In this document: positions 15,013-23,035 of the stretch, piece by piece
How positions within the stretch are numbered: the stretch's first letter is position 1
Layout of the letters: the number at the start of each line of letters is the position of its first letter
The notes under the pieces: model-generated
Databases searched by the model: none
The model's input: the letters and a program-made list of their open reading frames with translations, nothing else
Told to the model about the DNA's origin: nothing
Program-made: the position numbers and the translations under genes
Assembly (NCBI GenBank): GCA_018376005.1
Contig: JAHACE010000004.1
Location: 1-24,359 of the forward strand
Length of the DNA stretch: 24,359 nucleotides
Source of the DNA: Atopobium sp.
Lineage (GTDB): Bacteria; Actinomycetota; Coriobacteriia; Coriobacteriales; Atopobiaceae
Reading direction: 5' to 3'

Positions 15013-15942
15013 ATGCTCGACAACACCATCTTGACCGTATCTGTACCTGCTACCTCTGCAAACATTGGCGTCGGCTACGATACGCTGGGTCTTGCGTTTA
15101 ACCTGCGTGCAAAGATTACGTTTAGGGAATCTCCTACGCTCATCATTGACGGCTGCCCAGAGCAGTTCAGAAACGATGACAACCTTGTATGGACATCTTA
15201 TGTTCGAGCCTGCGAAAAGCTGGGCGAAGAGCCTACTCCTAAGCACATCACTATCGACTCGCCTATTCCGCTTTCTGGCGGCCTAGGTTCAAGCTCTACC
15301 TGTGTAATTGCTGGTATTGCAGCCGCGATGACCGAGTCTCATGGCGGCTGGGATCCTGAGCGTGCGCTCGACTTTGCCTGCCACTTTGAGGGCCATCCCG
15401 ATAACGTTGCTCCTGCAATTTACGGTGGCCTGACCTCGTCATTTGTTGAGGGCGGGCATACCATTTGTACTCGAAGGCTCGTAGCGCGCGGACTTTCTTT
15501 TGTTGCAATTGCACCGCCTTACACGGTCAACACCGAAGACGCGCGCAAGGTGGTTCCGCAGAATGTCTCACTTGAAACGGCCGTTTACCAGATGGGACGC
15601 ACCGTTGCTGTCACTCACGCACTTGAAACAGGAAACGGCGGACTGTTGGCAGCTGCTTGCAACGATAAGATCCACGAACCGTATCGCAAGGAGCTCATCC
15701 CCGATTACGAGGAGCTTAAGCAGGTAGCAAAGCTTGCTCGTGCTTGCGCCTTTGTTATCTCGGGCTCAGGTGCCACCATGGTTGCCATCTGCGACTCCCC
15801 TGTTACAGCTCGCGCTGTTGCCGAGAATGCAAAGCAGGTCAGAGGCGATCTTTGGATTCAAATTCTTGAGCCAGCACTTCTGGGCACCGTCCTTACCTTG
15901 GACGACGGTCAGCAACACCACAACACTTTCGACGAGATTTAA
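15013..15942 (+). CDS. thrB: Homoserine kinase
   Basis: Phosphorylates homoserine with ATP to give the substrate of ThrC. It is a 309-residue GHMP-family kinase of normal length. The N-terminal VPATSANIGVGYDTLGLAF is the homoserine kinase form, the ATP-binding GHMP motif PLSGGLGSSST lies at 86-96, and the C-terminal glycine-rich A-F-V-I-S-G-S-G-A-T block is present. AGCAGG lies before the ATG. The 22-bp gap to thrC suggests one thrC-thrB transcript. The unusual order, with kinase and synthase divergent from hom, allows separate control of the threonine branch. Confidence 0.96.
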   Translation: MLDNTILTVSVPATSANIGVGYDTLGLAFNLRAKITFRESPTLIIDGCPEQFRNDDNLVWTSYVRACEKLGEEPTPKHITIDSPIPLSGGLGSSSTCVIAGIAAAMTESHGGWDPERALDFACHFEGHPDNVAPAIYGGLTSSFVEGGHTICTRRLVARGLSFVAIAPPYTVNTEDARKVVPQNVSLETAVYQMGRTVAVTHALETGNGGLLAAACNDKIHEPYRKELIPDYEELKQVAKLARACAFVISGSGATMVAICDSPVTARAVAENAKQVRGDLWIQILEPALLGTVLTLDDGQQHHNTFDEI

Positions 15943-15997
15943 CGTGACAACTGCGCTCGGTCAATGCGTGTACTAACAAATACGCCTGCGACAACAC

Positions 15998-16010
15998 GGG
16001 TTTCTCGCCA
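15998..16010 (+). repeat. Intergenic copy of the 13-mer GGGTTTCTCGCCA
   Basis: Exact match to the copies at 6103, 7575 and 14719. It stands at the thrB side of the repeat modules in the thrB-livF gap. A second core copy in the opposite orientation is at 16211-16219. Confidence 0.75.
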
Positions 16011-16015
16011 GGTGC

Positions 16016-16133
16016 GCCTGAAAAGTGTAAAGAATCTGTATTTGAGGCACAGATTCTTTGATGAAATCAGGCAAATCCACAGTTTCTTTTACGTATTTAG
16101 GCAAAAGTTACAGATTCTTTGAAGAAATCAGGC
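16016..16133. repeat. Repeat module 1: hairpin plus two further copies of its 3' arm
   Basis: After GCCTGAAAA (16016-16024), AAAGAATCTGT (16029-16039) pairs perfectly over 11 bp with ACAGATTCTTT (16049-16059) around a 9-nt loop. The 3' arm recurs as ACAGTTTCTTT (16079-16089) and ACAGATTCTTT (16110-16120), at 30 and 31 bp spacing. Linkers carry AGGCAAA at 16069 and 16099 and AGGCGCG at 16130. No gene is credible here. The pattern may be a structured RNA, a binding array or a small repeated element. Confidence 0.7.
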
Positions 16134-16169
16134 GCGTGAAGATAGGCTGCGCCGCGCCAAATTTTGCGA

Positions 16170-16275
16170 GCCTGAAAACTACATCAAGTCTGAGTAAATT
16201 TGCTCAGACTTGGCGAGAAAAACAGGCAAATAGCTCAGACATGGCGCGCTTTTTAGGCAAACTGTTCAGACATGA
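16170..16275. repeat. Repeat module 2: same architecture, different arm sequence
   Basis: After GCCTGAAAA (16170-16178), AAGTCTGAG (16186-16194) pairs perfectly with CTCAGACTT (16203-16211) around an 8-nt loop. The 3' arm core recurs as CTCAGAC at 16234 and TTCAGAC at 16265, with an exact 31-bp period. AGGCAAA linkers are at 16224 and 16255. Layout and linkers match module 1 while the arm sequence is different. Confidence 0.7.
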
Positions 16276-16314
16276 CAACAAAACCCGGCTCCTACGTTGT
16301 GTGGGAGCCGGGTT
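16272..16314 (-). terminator. Terminator of the liv operon (possibly bidirectional with thrB)
   Basis: AACCCGGCTCCTAC (16282-16295) pairs with GTGGGAGCCGGGTT (16301-16314) in a 14-bp stem with one G-T wobble and a 5-nt loop. The minus strand continues TTTTGTTGT. It lies about 50 bp after the livF stop. Transcripts from thrB would meet it from the other side. Confidence 0.9.
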
Positions 16315-16362
16315 AACGTTTAAAGTACGTTGACGTCAAAGCACATTTGCCATTAGTCGCCG

Positions 16363-17112
16363 TTATGCGCCGAGGTAAGCCTTGCGAACGTCATCGTCGT
16401 GGAGAAGCTCCTGGCCGGTGCCATGCTTAGCGACCTTACCAAGCTCAAGAACGTATGCGCGGTCAGCAACCTTAAGTGCCATGTTAGCGTTCTGCTCGAC
16501 CAGCAAAATGGTGGTTCCTGCATCGCCGAGCTGGCGAATAATCTGGAAGATTTCCTCAATCAGAATAGGAGCCAGACCCATAGAAGGCTCGTCGAGCATC
16601 AAAAGCTTTGGCCTGCTCATCAGAGCACGACCCATAGCAAGCATCTGCTGCTCGCCGCCAGACAGCGTTCCTGCCAGCTGATTCTTGCGCTCACGAAGAC
16701 GTGGGAAATGCTCGTAGACCATCTTAACGGTCTTAGCGTTCTGGGAATCGGACTGAGTATAGCCGCCCATCTCGAGGTTTTCGGCAACACTCATGCGAGA
16801 AAACACGCGACGACCCTCAGGACATAGCGCCAAACCAGCCTCAACAATCTTGTGTGCGCGCTGGCCTACAAGGTTTTTCTCGTCAAGCGTAATAGTGCCA
16901 GAGTCAGGCTTTACCAGACCAGCAATGGTGTTCAGCGTAGTTGATTTACCTGCGCCGTTTGCACCAATAAGGGTAACGATCTCGCCCTCGTGGATGTCAA
17001 AAGAGATACCTTGAACTGCGTGGATTGCACCGTAAGAAACGTTAAGGTCCTTGACGGATAGCAGGGTTTTTCCAGCGCCAACTGCCTGGGTGTTTGTAGT
17101 TTCAGCGGCCAT
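16363..17112 (-). CDS. livF: Branched-chain amino acid ABC transporter ATPase LivF
   Basis: One of the two ATPases that power import by LivH/LivM at the inner face of the membrane. It has 249 residues. Walker A is GANGAGKST (50-58), the signature LSGGEQQ (150-156) and Walker B LLMLDEP (170-176). The block SMGLAPILIEEIF after Walker B is the LivF hallmark. Its ATG overlaps the livG stop by one base (TAATG), so translation is coupled. A slightly long N-terminal lead of about 15 residues precedes the ABC domain. It is the last gene of livK-H-M-G-F, followed by a strong terminator. Confidence 0.95.
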   Translation of the reverse strand: MAAETTNTQAVGAGKTLLSVKDLNVSYGAIHAVQGISFDIHEGEIVTLIGANGAGKSTTLNTIAGLVKPDSGTITLDEKNLVGQRAHKIVEAGLALCPEGRRVFSRMSVAENLEMGGYTQSDSQNAKTVKMVYEHFPRLRERKNQLAGTLSGGEQQMLAMGRALMSRPKLLMLDEPSMGLAPILIEEIFQIIRQLGDAGTTILLVEQNANMALKVADRAYVLELGKVAKHGTGQELLHDDDVRKAYLGA

Positions 17113-17957
17113 TAGCGCACCTCCTGCTTTCCAAGATAAGCCTCGATAACGCGAGGATTGTTCTGAACTTCTTCTGGCGTTCCCTTTGCAATGATGTTGC
17201 CGTGGTCAAGAACGGCCAAACCCTCGCAGATACCCATAACAAACTTCATGTCGTGTTCGATGAGAAGAACAGCAATCTTGAAGTCGTCACGAATCTTAAG
17301 GACATTCTCCATAAGTTCGTCGGTCTCTGCTGGATTCATACCTGCAGCTGGTTCGTCAAGCAGCAAAATCTTAGGCTGCGTTGCCAGAGCGCGAAGAATC
17401 TCAAGCTTGCGCTGAGCGCCATAAGGCAGGTTACCTGCAAGGGTATTTGCAAGATTCTCCATGCCAAAAATGCGCAGCAGCTCGCGAGCGTTATCGGCGC
17501 TCTCTTTCTCCTGCTTCCAGTGAGCTGGAAGACGAAGGACGTCCTCAAAGAAATGAGACGTCATGTGGCTGCCCTGACCAACCTGAATGTTCTCCATAAC
17601 CGTCATGTTGTTGAACAGGCGAATATTCTGGAAGGTGCGGGCAATACCCATATGATTTGCTTCAACAACGCTTTTACCAGCAAGGTCGTAGCCGTCAATC
17701 ATTACGGTACCACGGGTTGGCTTGTAGACACAGGTAAGCAAGTTAAAGACAGTTGTTTTACCTGCACCGTTAGGGCCGATAATACCAGAAATCTCGGTAG
17801 GACCAAGAGCAATGTTGAAGTCGTTAACAGCCGTCAAGCCACCAAAGTCAATGCCCAGGTGCTCAGCCTGAAGAACTGGAATTGCACCAAGGTCTCGCTC
17901 AGGAATGAGGTTAGGAGACTCTTGCCTAATAAGTTTTGTAGTGTTTTTAGTTGCCAT
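17112..17957 (-). CDS. livG: Branched-chain amino acid ABC transporter ATPase LivG
   Basis: The second ATPase of the importer, 281 residues. Walker A is GPNGAGKTT (61-69). The signature is the LivG-type LPYGAQRKLEI (from 177), in place of LSGGQ, and Walker B is ILLLDEP (197-203) followed by AAGMNPAE. The insertion between ARTFQNIRLF and the signature is typical of LivG. The first 25 residues are an extra hydrophilic lead. GGAGG precedes the ATG in the 5-bp gap and end of livM, and the stop overlaps the livF start. Confidence 0.95.
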   Translation of the reverse strand: MATKNTTKLIRQESPNLIPERDLGAIPVLQAEHLGIDFGGLTAVNDFNIALGPTEISGIIGPNGAGKTTVFNLLTCVYKPTRGTVMIDGYDLAGKSVVEANHMGIARTFQNIRLFNNMTVMENIQVGQGSHMTSHFFEDVLRLPAHWKQEKESADNARELLRIFGMENLANTLAGNLPYGAQRKLEILRALATQPKILLLDEPAAGMNPAETDELMENVLKIRDDFKIAVLLIEHDMKFVMGICEGLAVLDHGNIIAKGTPEEVQNNPRVIEAYLGKQEVR

Positions 17958-17962
17958 CGCTC

Positions 17963-19180
17963 TTACGCCTCCTTCGAATCAGTTGAGGCTTCTGCCTGCA
18001 CGTCTGCCTGCGTATCTGCCTGAACAACCGTCTGTGCGTTAGCCTGTACACCCGCCTGCTCGTCCGAGTCATCCTTGTTCCAAGGGAAATCCTTGTTCAT
18101 GATGCGCTCAATAATGCGGGACAGCGAGAAGTCATACGAGCCAAACAGACCCTCTGGTCTAAAGATCATAACCAGAATCAGCACGATTGCATAAGCAACC
18201 ATGCGGTAGTCAGCAAAGGCACGTAGAGCCTCTGGGAGTACGGTCAGGACAGTTGCGGACACAACGGAGCCAAACATAGAGCCCATGCCACCAAGAACAA
18301 CCATAACTAGAATCTCAACAGACTTCATAAAGCCAAACTTGGCAGGCGCCATGACGCCGATGCAGCCCGCGTAAAGGCCGCCTGCAATACCAGCAAGGAA
18401 TGCAGAGAAAACAAAGGCAAGGGTCTTGTAATACGTGGTGTTAACGCCTGATGCCTCTGCCGCAATCTCGTTATCGCGGATGGCGAGAATAGCGCGTCCA
18501 TGTCTAGACTTCATAAGAGTATGAATAGCAAAGATGGCAAGCGAAACAACAATTGCCGTGTTCAGGTAACCCGTATATGCAGGAATACCCGTGAGGCCTG
18601 ATGCGCCACCAGTAAGCTTGAATCCAAGAGCAGAGTCAATGTTTACCAGGACAACGCGGATAATCTCTGCAAAGCCCAGAGTAATGATGGCCAGGTAATC
18701 ACCGCGAAGACGAAGTGCTGGAATACCAATAACCACACCCATTAGAGCGGCGCAAATGCCGCCAAACAAAAGACCCACAACAAAAAGAATAACTGCAGGT
18801 GTAGAGCCTGAGGCCATGGACTGAGCATCCAGACCAAAGAGTGGCATCATGCGAATGATAAAGATTGCGCAGGCATAACCACCAATGGACATAAAGCCAG
18901 CGTGGCCCAAAGGAAGCTGTCCCAGATAACCAGTAACAATGTTCAGAGAAACGGTCATCAGAACATACACGCCAATTTGCTCAAAAACAACGGTTTGATA
19001 GCGAGAAATAAGGCCCTCTCCTACCAGGAAGTTTCCACCAAAGACAAAGAGCGCAACAAGAATTGCATTGATGGCATAGCGAGCAGGCATAGTGAGCTCA
19101 CGACGGTGACCATCTTTTCCACCAAAACCAGTAACAATTACGGGGTTGTGGTTATTATCGCGTGGATACATTTTAGTCAT
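17963..19180 (-). CDS. livM: Branched-chain amino acid ABC transporter permease LivM
   Basis: Integral membrane permease, 405 residues with about nine or ten membrane segments. The frame is open from 19219, but AAGGAGG lies 6 nt before the ATG at 19180, and this choice removes an overlap with livH. The family blocks NIVTGYLGQLPLGHAGFMSIGGYA and RGDYLAIITLGFAEIIR are clear, as is the SRHGRAILAIRDNEIAAEASGVN motif. Residues 1-32 form a hydrophilic cytoplasmic lead longer than usual. The last 35 residues are a degenerate repeat rich in V-Q-A/D (AGVQANAQTVVQADTQADVQ), a low-complexity tail not typical of LivM. It contains one TGGCGAGAA copy at 18481. Confidence 0.93.
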   Translation of the reverse strand: MTKMYPRDNNHNPVIVTGFGGKDGHRRELTMPARYAINAILVALFVFGGNFLVGEGLISRYQTVVFEQIGVYVLMTVSLNIVTGYLGQLPLGHAGFMSIGGYACAIFIIRMMPLFGLDAQSMASGSTPAVILFVVGLLFGGICAALMGVVIGIPALRLRGDYLAIITLGFAEIIRVVLVNIDSALGFKLTGGASGLTGIPAYTGYLNTAIVVSLAIFAIHTLMKSRHGRAILAIRDNEIAAEASGVNTTYYKTLAFVFSAFLAGIAGGLYAGCIGVMAPAKFGFMKSVEILVMVVLGGMGSMFGSVVSATVLTVLPEALRAFADYRMVAYAIVLILVMIFRPEGLFGSYDFSLSRIIERIMNKDFPWNKDDSDEQAGVQANAQTVVQADTQADVQAEASTDSKEA

Positions 19181-19190
19181 GTGAGCCTCC

Positions 19191-20063
19191 TTACACTTTC
19201 TCGGTAACTGGTCGGCCAAGCAGGCCAGTTGGTTTCACAACAAGAACAAGAATCAAGAGTAAGAAGACTACTGCATCCTGCCAGACAGACAGGCCAAAGG
19301 CAGCAACAAAGACCTCGGAGAAGCCAACAATAAGGCCGCCAATAACAGCGCCAGGAATGGAGCCAATGCCGCCAAGAACTGCTGCAACAAATGCCTTGGT
19401 GCCCAGCATGACGCCCATGGTAGGAGAAACCTGCTGGTATGCCATGGAGTACAGAATAGCCGCAATGCCTGCCAGAGCGGAACCAACTGCAAAGGTAAAG
19501 CTAATAGTGCTATTGACGTTAACGCCCATCAGACGAGCAGCGCCCATATCCTCAGAAACTGCACGCATTGCCTTACCAAGACGAGTCTTCTGAACCAAAA
19601 GGGTCAGAACAACGGTCGCCACAATAGTAACGGCAACAGTCAAAAGTGCAGTGCCGGAGAGCGTCGAACCAAATACCTGAACAGTTCCCAAGTCAATGAT
19701 GCTTGGAACAACCTTAGCGTCAGCACCAAGAAGTAGCTGAACTCCATTTTCAAGCAGGTAAGAAACGCCAATTGCGGTAATCAGAATAGAAAGCCTTGGA
19801 GCTTCTCTGAGTGGTGCATAGGCAACCTTATCAATAAGAACGCCCAGTACAACGCAGCCGAAAATGGCGAGAAGAACGGCGATTGCAGGATTGAGTCCTA
19901 ACTGAACAAGCGCAATCCAAGCAACGTAGGAGCCAAACATGATGATGTCACCATGTGCAAAGTTAAGAAGCAAGATGATGCCGTACACCATTGTGTAACC
20001 AAGCGCCACCAGTGCGTAAATACTGCCCAATTGAAGTCCATTGAGCACCTGAGTCAAAAACAT
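19191..20063 (-). CDS. livH: Branched-chain amino acid ABC transporter permease LivH
   Basis: The partner permease, 290 residues, about eight membrane segments. Hallmarks are NGLQLGSIYALVALGYTMVYGIILLLNFAHGD near the N-terminus, RLGKAMRAVSEDMGAARLMGVN in the middle and AAVLGGIGSIPGAVIGGLIVGFSE toward the C-terminus. The ATG follows the livK stop by 15 bp with only a weak GAGAA site. Its stop lies within the ribosome binding region of livM. It contains one TGGCGAGAA copy at 19865. Confidence 0.95.
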   Translation of the reverse strand: MFLTQVLNGLQLGSIYALVALGYTMVYGIILLLNFAHGDIIMFGSYVAWIALVQLGLNPAIAVLLAIFGCVVLGVLIDKVAYAPLREAPRLSILITAIGVSYLLENGVQLLLGADAKVVPSIIDLGTVQVFGSTLSGTALLTVAVTIVATVVLTLLVQKTRLGKAMRAVSEDMGAARLMGVNVNSTISFTFAVGSALAGIAAILYSMAYQQVSPTMGVMLGTKAFVAAVLGGIGSIPGAVIGGLIVGFSEVFVAAFGLSVWQDAVVFLLLILVLVVKPTGLLGRPVTEKV

Positions 20064-20078
20064 CTGAGGTTCTCTTTT

Positions 20079-21260
20079 CTATGAAGGATTGATCGTGTCA
20101 TAGATGGACTCTTTGCCATCTTTAAAGGTAATAATCAAGGTGGACTTCACTGGGTCACCTGTTCCCTGATATGAAAGGGTTCCAGTAACACCTTCGACCA
20201 CACCAGATGCAATAGCGTCAATAATGGCTTGCCTATACTCATTAGAGTTGTAGGTATAACCGCGTTTCTCGACAGTCTTAAGAGCGGAGCAAAGAATCAT
20301 TGCTGCGTCATAGCCCAAAGAACAGAAGTTAGTTGGAGCCTCACCGTATTCCTCGGTATAAGCCTTAACAAAATGCTGAACTTTTTCATCTGGGTTTGAA
20401 GCAACAAAGGCAGAGCAATAGAAGCATCCTTCAAGGTCAGCCGCAGAAGCATAGTCCTGCTCGCCGCCAATGATGCCTGCCCAACCATCTGCGCCCATAA
20501 AAGGCTTTTTGCAGCCAAGTTGGCGAGCCTGCGTCACAATCTTGCCATTATCCTGGTAATAGTTTGGAGCCAAAATGGCATCAGGATCCAGTCCAATAAT
20601 GCTGGTAAGCTGGGCGTTAAAGTCAACAGCTCCCGTTGGATAGCCCTGCTGGGATACAACCTCAATGCCCAACTCACGAGCTCTCTGGACAAATGCGTTG
20701 TTTACGCCAATCTCGTAATCGCCACCAGAGTTAAAGATAGTTCCTACACGCTGATAGCCTTGCTTTTTAGCAAACTCTGCAAGAACAACGCCCTGGAATG
20801 GGTCGGTGACAGTAGCGCGGAACATGTTATTGCCGTGAGCAACAACGTCTTCTGCTGTTGCAGATGCCGTTACGCAAGGAATGTTGTCCAGTACCGATTT
20901 CTGTGCCAGTGCAATGGTAGGCGTTGAGGTAACGTCACCTAAAATTGCACAGACATTCTCGTCAAGTAACTTGTTATAGACAAGAATAGCTTCGGTTGAA
21001 TCGCCTTTCTCGTCCTCAGCTATAGGGACAATCTTGCGGCCACCAGCTCCACCATTCTTGTTGAATTCCTTGAGGTACAGCAAAATGCCGCTACGCACCG
21101 CAAGTCCATACTGGGCAACGTCGCCGGTATACGGTCCCATCACGCCAACGTAAATGGAGTTAGGGTCTTGGTTCTTTGGCAAACAGCCTGCTAGAGCAAA
21201 CGACCCCGCAATGGTCCCGGCCACCTCCAAAAAGCGTCGTCGCGTTAGCTTATGTGCCAT
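20079..21260 (-). CDS. livK: Branched-chain amino acid type ABC transporter substrate-binding lipoprotein LivK
   Basis: Periplasmic-binding-protein type 1 fold (Leu/Ile/Val-binding family), 393 residues. I choose the ATG at 21260 because AAGGAG lies 6 nt before it; the frame is open to 21299. The N-terminus is LTRRRFLEVAGTIAG followed by lipobox L-A-G-C (Cys26), so it looks like a Tat-type lipoprotein on the outer face of the membrane. Family blocks are VGVMGPYTGDVAQYGLAVRS, LGDVTSTPTIALAQ, TVTDPFQGVVLAEFA and ILAPNYYQDNGKIV. It heads the livKHMGF operon. The ligand may be Leu/Ile/Val or another amino acid, because related proteins also bind amides, urea or aromatic acids. Confidence 0.93.
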   Translation of the reverse strand: MAHKLTRRRFLEVAGTIAGSFALAGCLPKNQDPNSIYVGVMGPYTGDVAQYGLAVRSGILLYLKEFNKNGGAGGRKIVPIAEDEKGDSTEAILVYNKLLDENVCAILGDVTSTPTIALAQKSVLDNIPCVTASATAEDVVAHGNNMFRATVTDPFQGVVLAEFAKKQGYQRVGTIFNSGGDYEIGVNNAFVQRARELGIEVVSQQGYPTGAVDFNAQLTSIIGLDPDAILAPNYYQDNGKIVTQARQLGCKKPFMGADGWAGIIGGEQDYASAADLEGCFYCSAFVASNPDEKVQHFVKAYTEEYGEAPTNFCSLGYDAAMILCSALKTVEKRGYTYNSNEYRQAIIDAIASGVVEGVTGTLSYQGTGDPVKSTLIITFKDGKESIYDTINPS

Positions 21261-21459
21261 ATTCATCTCCTTTTCTCCATAGCGTTGAATATGTGACACA
21301 ACACAATATGGCTGCAGCCCTTAAAAAAGAACCACAGCCAAAAAATGTTATCTAACTTGAAATAATTTTAGAGAAACCGGATGTTTCTACGAACTCCAGC
21401 CTTTCGCGACGGTTGCGCGGTTGTCTTCTGACTACCCGCAGCTGGCCTACGTGTGCTAC

Positions 21460-22863
21460 TTACGCCTCACGTACCAGGGGAAGCTCACCCGCAAAGTGAC
21501 GAGGTTTGTAAGAGGCCTTGTCTGCGCTGGTCTTCTCGCCAAGATCAAGCGAAGAAATCTTCTTCATCTTGCTGGTGCCGCCCTCAATGAGGCGAAGGAG
21601 CTCGCGCGTTGGTCTCTCGTCAGCCGCCTGAAGCTCAGCTGCCATCTCACGCTCAACCGCGTCAAAGATGTCCTGAACATGCGATGACGTATCGTTTGTA
21701 GCCTTGATCAGCGGCATTGCGGTTGATTGTGCAACCACACCAGCGTAGTTTGGCTCGCGAGAAGGACGCATCTGAGCTGCGGTAACCTTGTGAGACGCAG
21801 CAGGTTTTGCACCCGACAACTCCACCGAGCTTGCAACTTCAGCCTCAGCAGCGGCCTGACCAATGAGCGGCAGCTGCACTGGATGATACTTGCGCATCTG
21901 CTGCTGATCATGGCGAGCTAGATGCTCGTCCATTGCAGCCAGCGCAAGCGTCCAATCATCAGCATGCTCAAGCTCGTCAATCGTACGCTTCTCAGGGAAG
22001 ACTCCCTGGTCAACGTAAGAGATACGGCTAGAAATATCAGCAGCATGGTTGGTAAAATCTTCAGGAATAGCCTCGGCGCCAATCTCAGCAATACCAAAAT
22101 CGCGCGTAATGGACTCTTCGCCCACAGCCTTAGTCCACCAAGCAGTACCAACGTCACCAACGGTTCCGTCAGCACGCTCGATAATAGGCAGGCCGTCCAT
22201 AGGATCTTGTCCTAAGCGCTCAAGAAGTACCGCAGCAGCACCCTTTGCACGTGCAACGGTACGCTCACGCCAGCTCAAAAGCTTGGTGTAGTTCTCTGCA
22301 ATCTGCGCATAGTCGTTTGTAGAGTGCGCAGGAGCCTTCTTTGCGCGAACGGGAAGAACTCCCTCTGCGGCCGTACTTACAACCTGTGACTTCTTTGCAG
22401 GTGGCTCGGCAGGCTGGACAGGCAACTCAGCAGACTGAACACGAATGGAACCAGTCATATCCCACTGAGAAGCCCTCATGTGCTTTGGCTTGTACGCAGC
22501 AATCGAGCGCCTTGAAGAGTCCAGTGGAATCACAATGCTCTCTTCTGGCGAGAAGTTCGATGCAGCTGAGACCTGCTTTGAAGATAGAGCCTCATCTGAG
22601 CTCTGGAACGTTGCAGCCGACTGGCTCTTTGCTTCTATTTCATCGATTTTCTCGCCACGATTTACCGAGCGAGAGACTACCAAGGCCGCACCAGAAATGA
22701 TTGCAACCGCAGCAAGTCCCACTCCAATGCCTGTAAAGATTGCACCAAGAGGCGTTTGACGAATTTCATTAGCGGTAAGGGCATACGCAGATGCTGGCTC
22801 TGCTACCAGAACCAGTCCACTGAGCAGGCCGGCGACTACTGCCGGATTCCTACCTTCTGTCAT
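21460..22863 (-). CDS. Hypothetical membrane-anchored protein of unknown function
   Basis: I do not recognise this protein. The ATG at 22863 is chosen because GGGGGAG lies 5 nt upstream; the frame extends to a GTG at 22905. It has 467 residues. Residues 9-30 are hydrophobic and end in AEPASAYA, which looks like a signal peptide or first membrane segment. A second hydrophobic segment at about 39-63 (AIFTGIGVGLAAVAIISGAALVV) is followed by S-R-S-V-N-R. The remaining 400 residues are hydrophilic, rich in Ala, Glu and Ser, with likely disordered stretches (70-190). A more ordered part around 190-320 contains NYTKLLSWRERTVARAKGAA and WTLALAAMDEHLARH. Two similar short motifs, YKPKHMR and YKPRHFA, occur at about 120 and at the C-terminus. 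It lies downstream of rho on the same strand. Confidence 0.7.
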   Translation of the reverse strand: MTEGRNPAVVAGLLSGLVLVAEPASAYALTANEIRQTPLGAIFTGIGVGLAAVAIISGAALVVSRSVNRGEKIDEIEAKSQSAATFQSSDEALSSKQVSAASNFSPEESIVIPLDSSRRSIAAYKPKHMRASQWDMTGSIRVQSAELPVQPAEPPAKKSQVVSTAAEGVLPVRAKKAPAHSTNDYAQIAENYTKLLSWRERTVARAKGAAAVLLERLGQDPMDGLPIIERADGTVGDVGTAWWTKAVGEESITRDFGIAEIGAEAIPEDFTNHAADISSRISYVDQGVFPEKRTIDELEHADDWTLALAAMDEHLARHDQQQMRKYHPVQLPLIGQAAAEAEVASSVELSGAKPAASHKVTAAQMRPSREPNYAGVVAQSTAMPLIKATNDTSSHVQDIFDAVEREMAAELQAADERPTRELLRLIEGGTSKMKKISSLDLGEKTSADKASYKPRHFAGELPLVREA

Positions 22864-23035
22864 ACAAACTCCCCCTACAAACGCCAAGAAGATGTATGAA
22901 GACACACGCTAAATTTGCATATGCTACTAAACCCAATACGGGCGACGTGAGCAACGGGTGGGCTTCATTTCATCTTTGTGTAATCCGCTGCAACACATAA
23001 TTGTGCTGTTAGAAATGACTATAGCGTAATTCTGA

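Noticed and set aside
16049..16275. CRISPR array
   Set aside because: The spacing is 30-31 bp from repeat to repeat, but the repeated part is only 7-11 bp, there are too few units, linkers are conserved and no cas gene is near.
16058..16333. 91-codon plus-strand frame after thrB
   Set aside because: It runs through the repeat modules and across the 14-bp-stem liv terminator, has no ribosome binding site, and its composition follows the DNA repeats.
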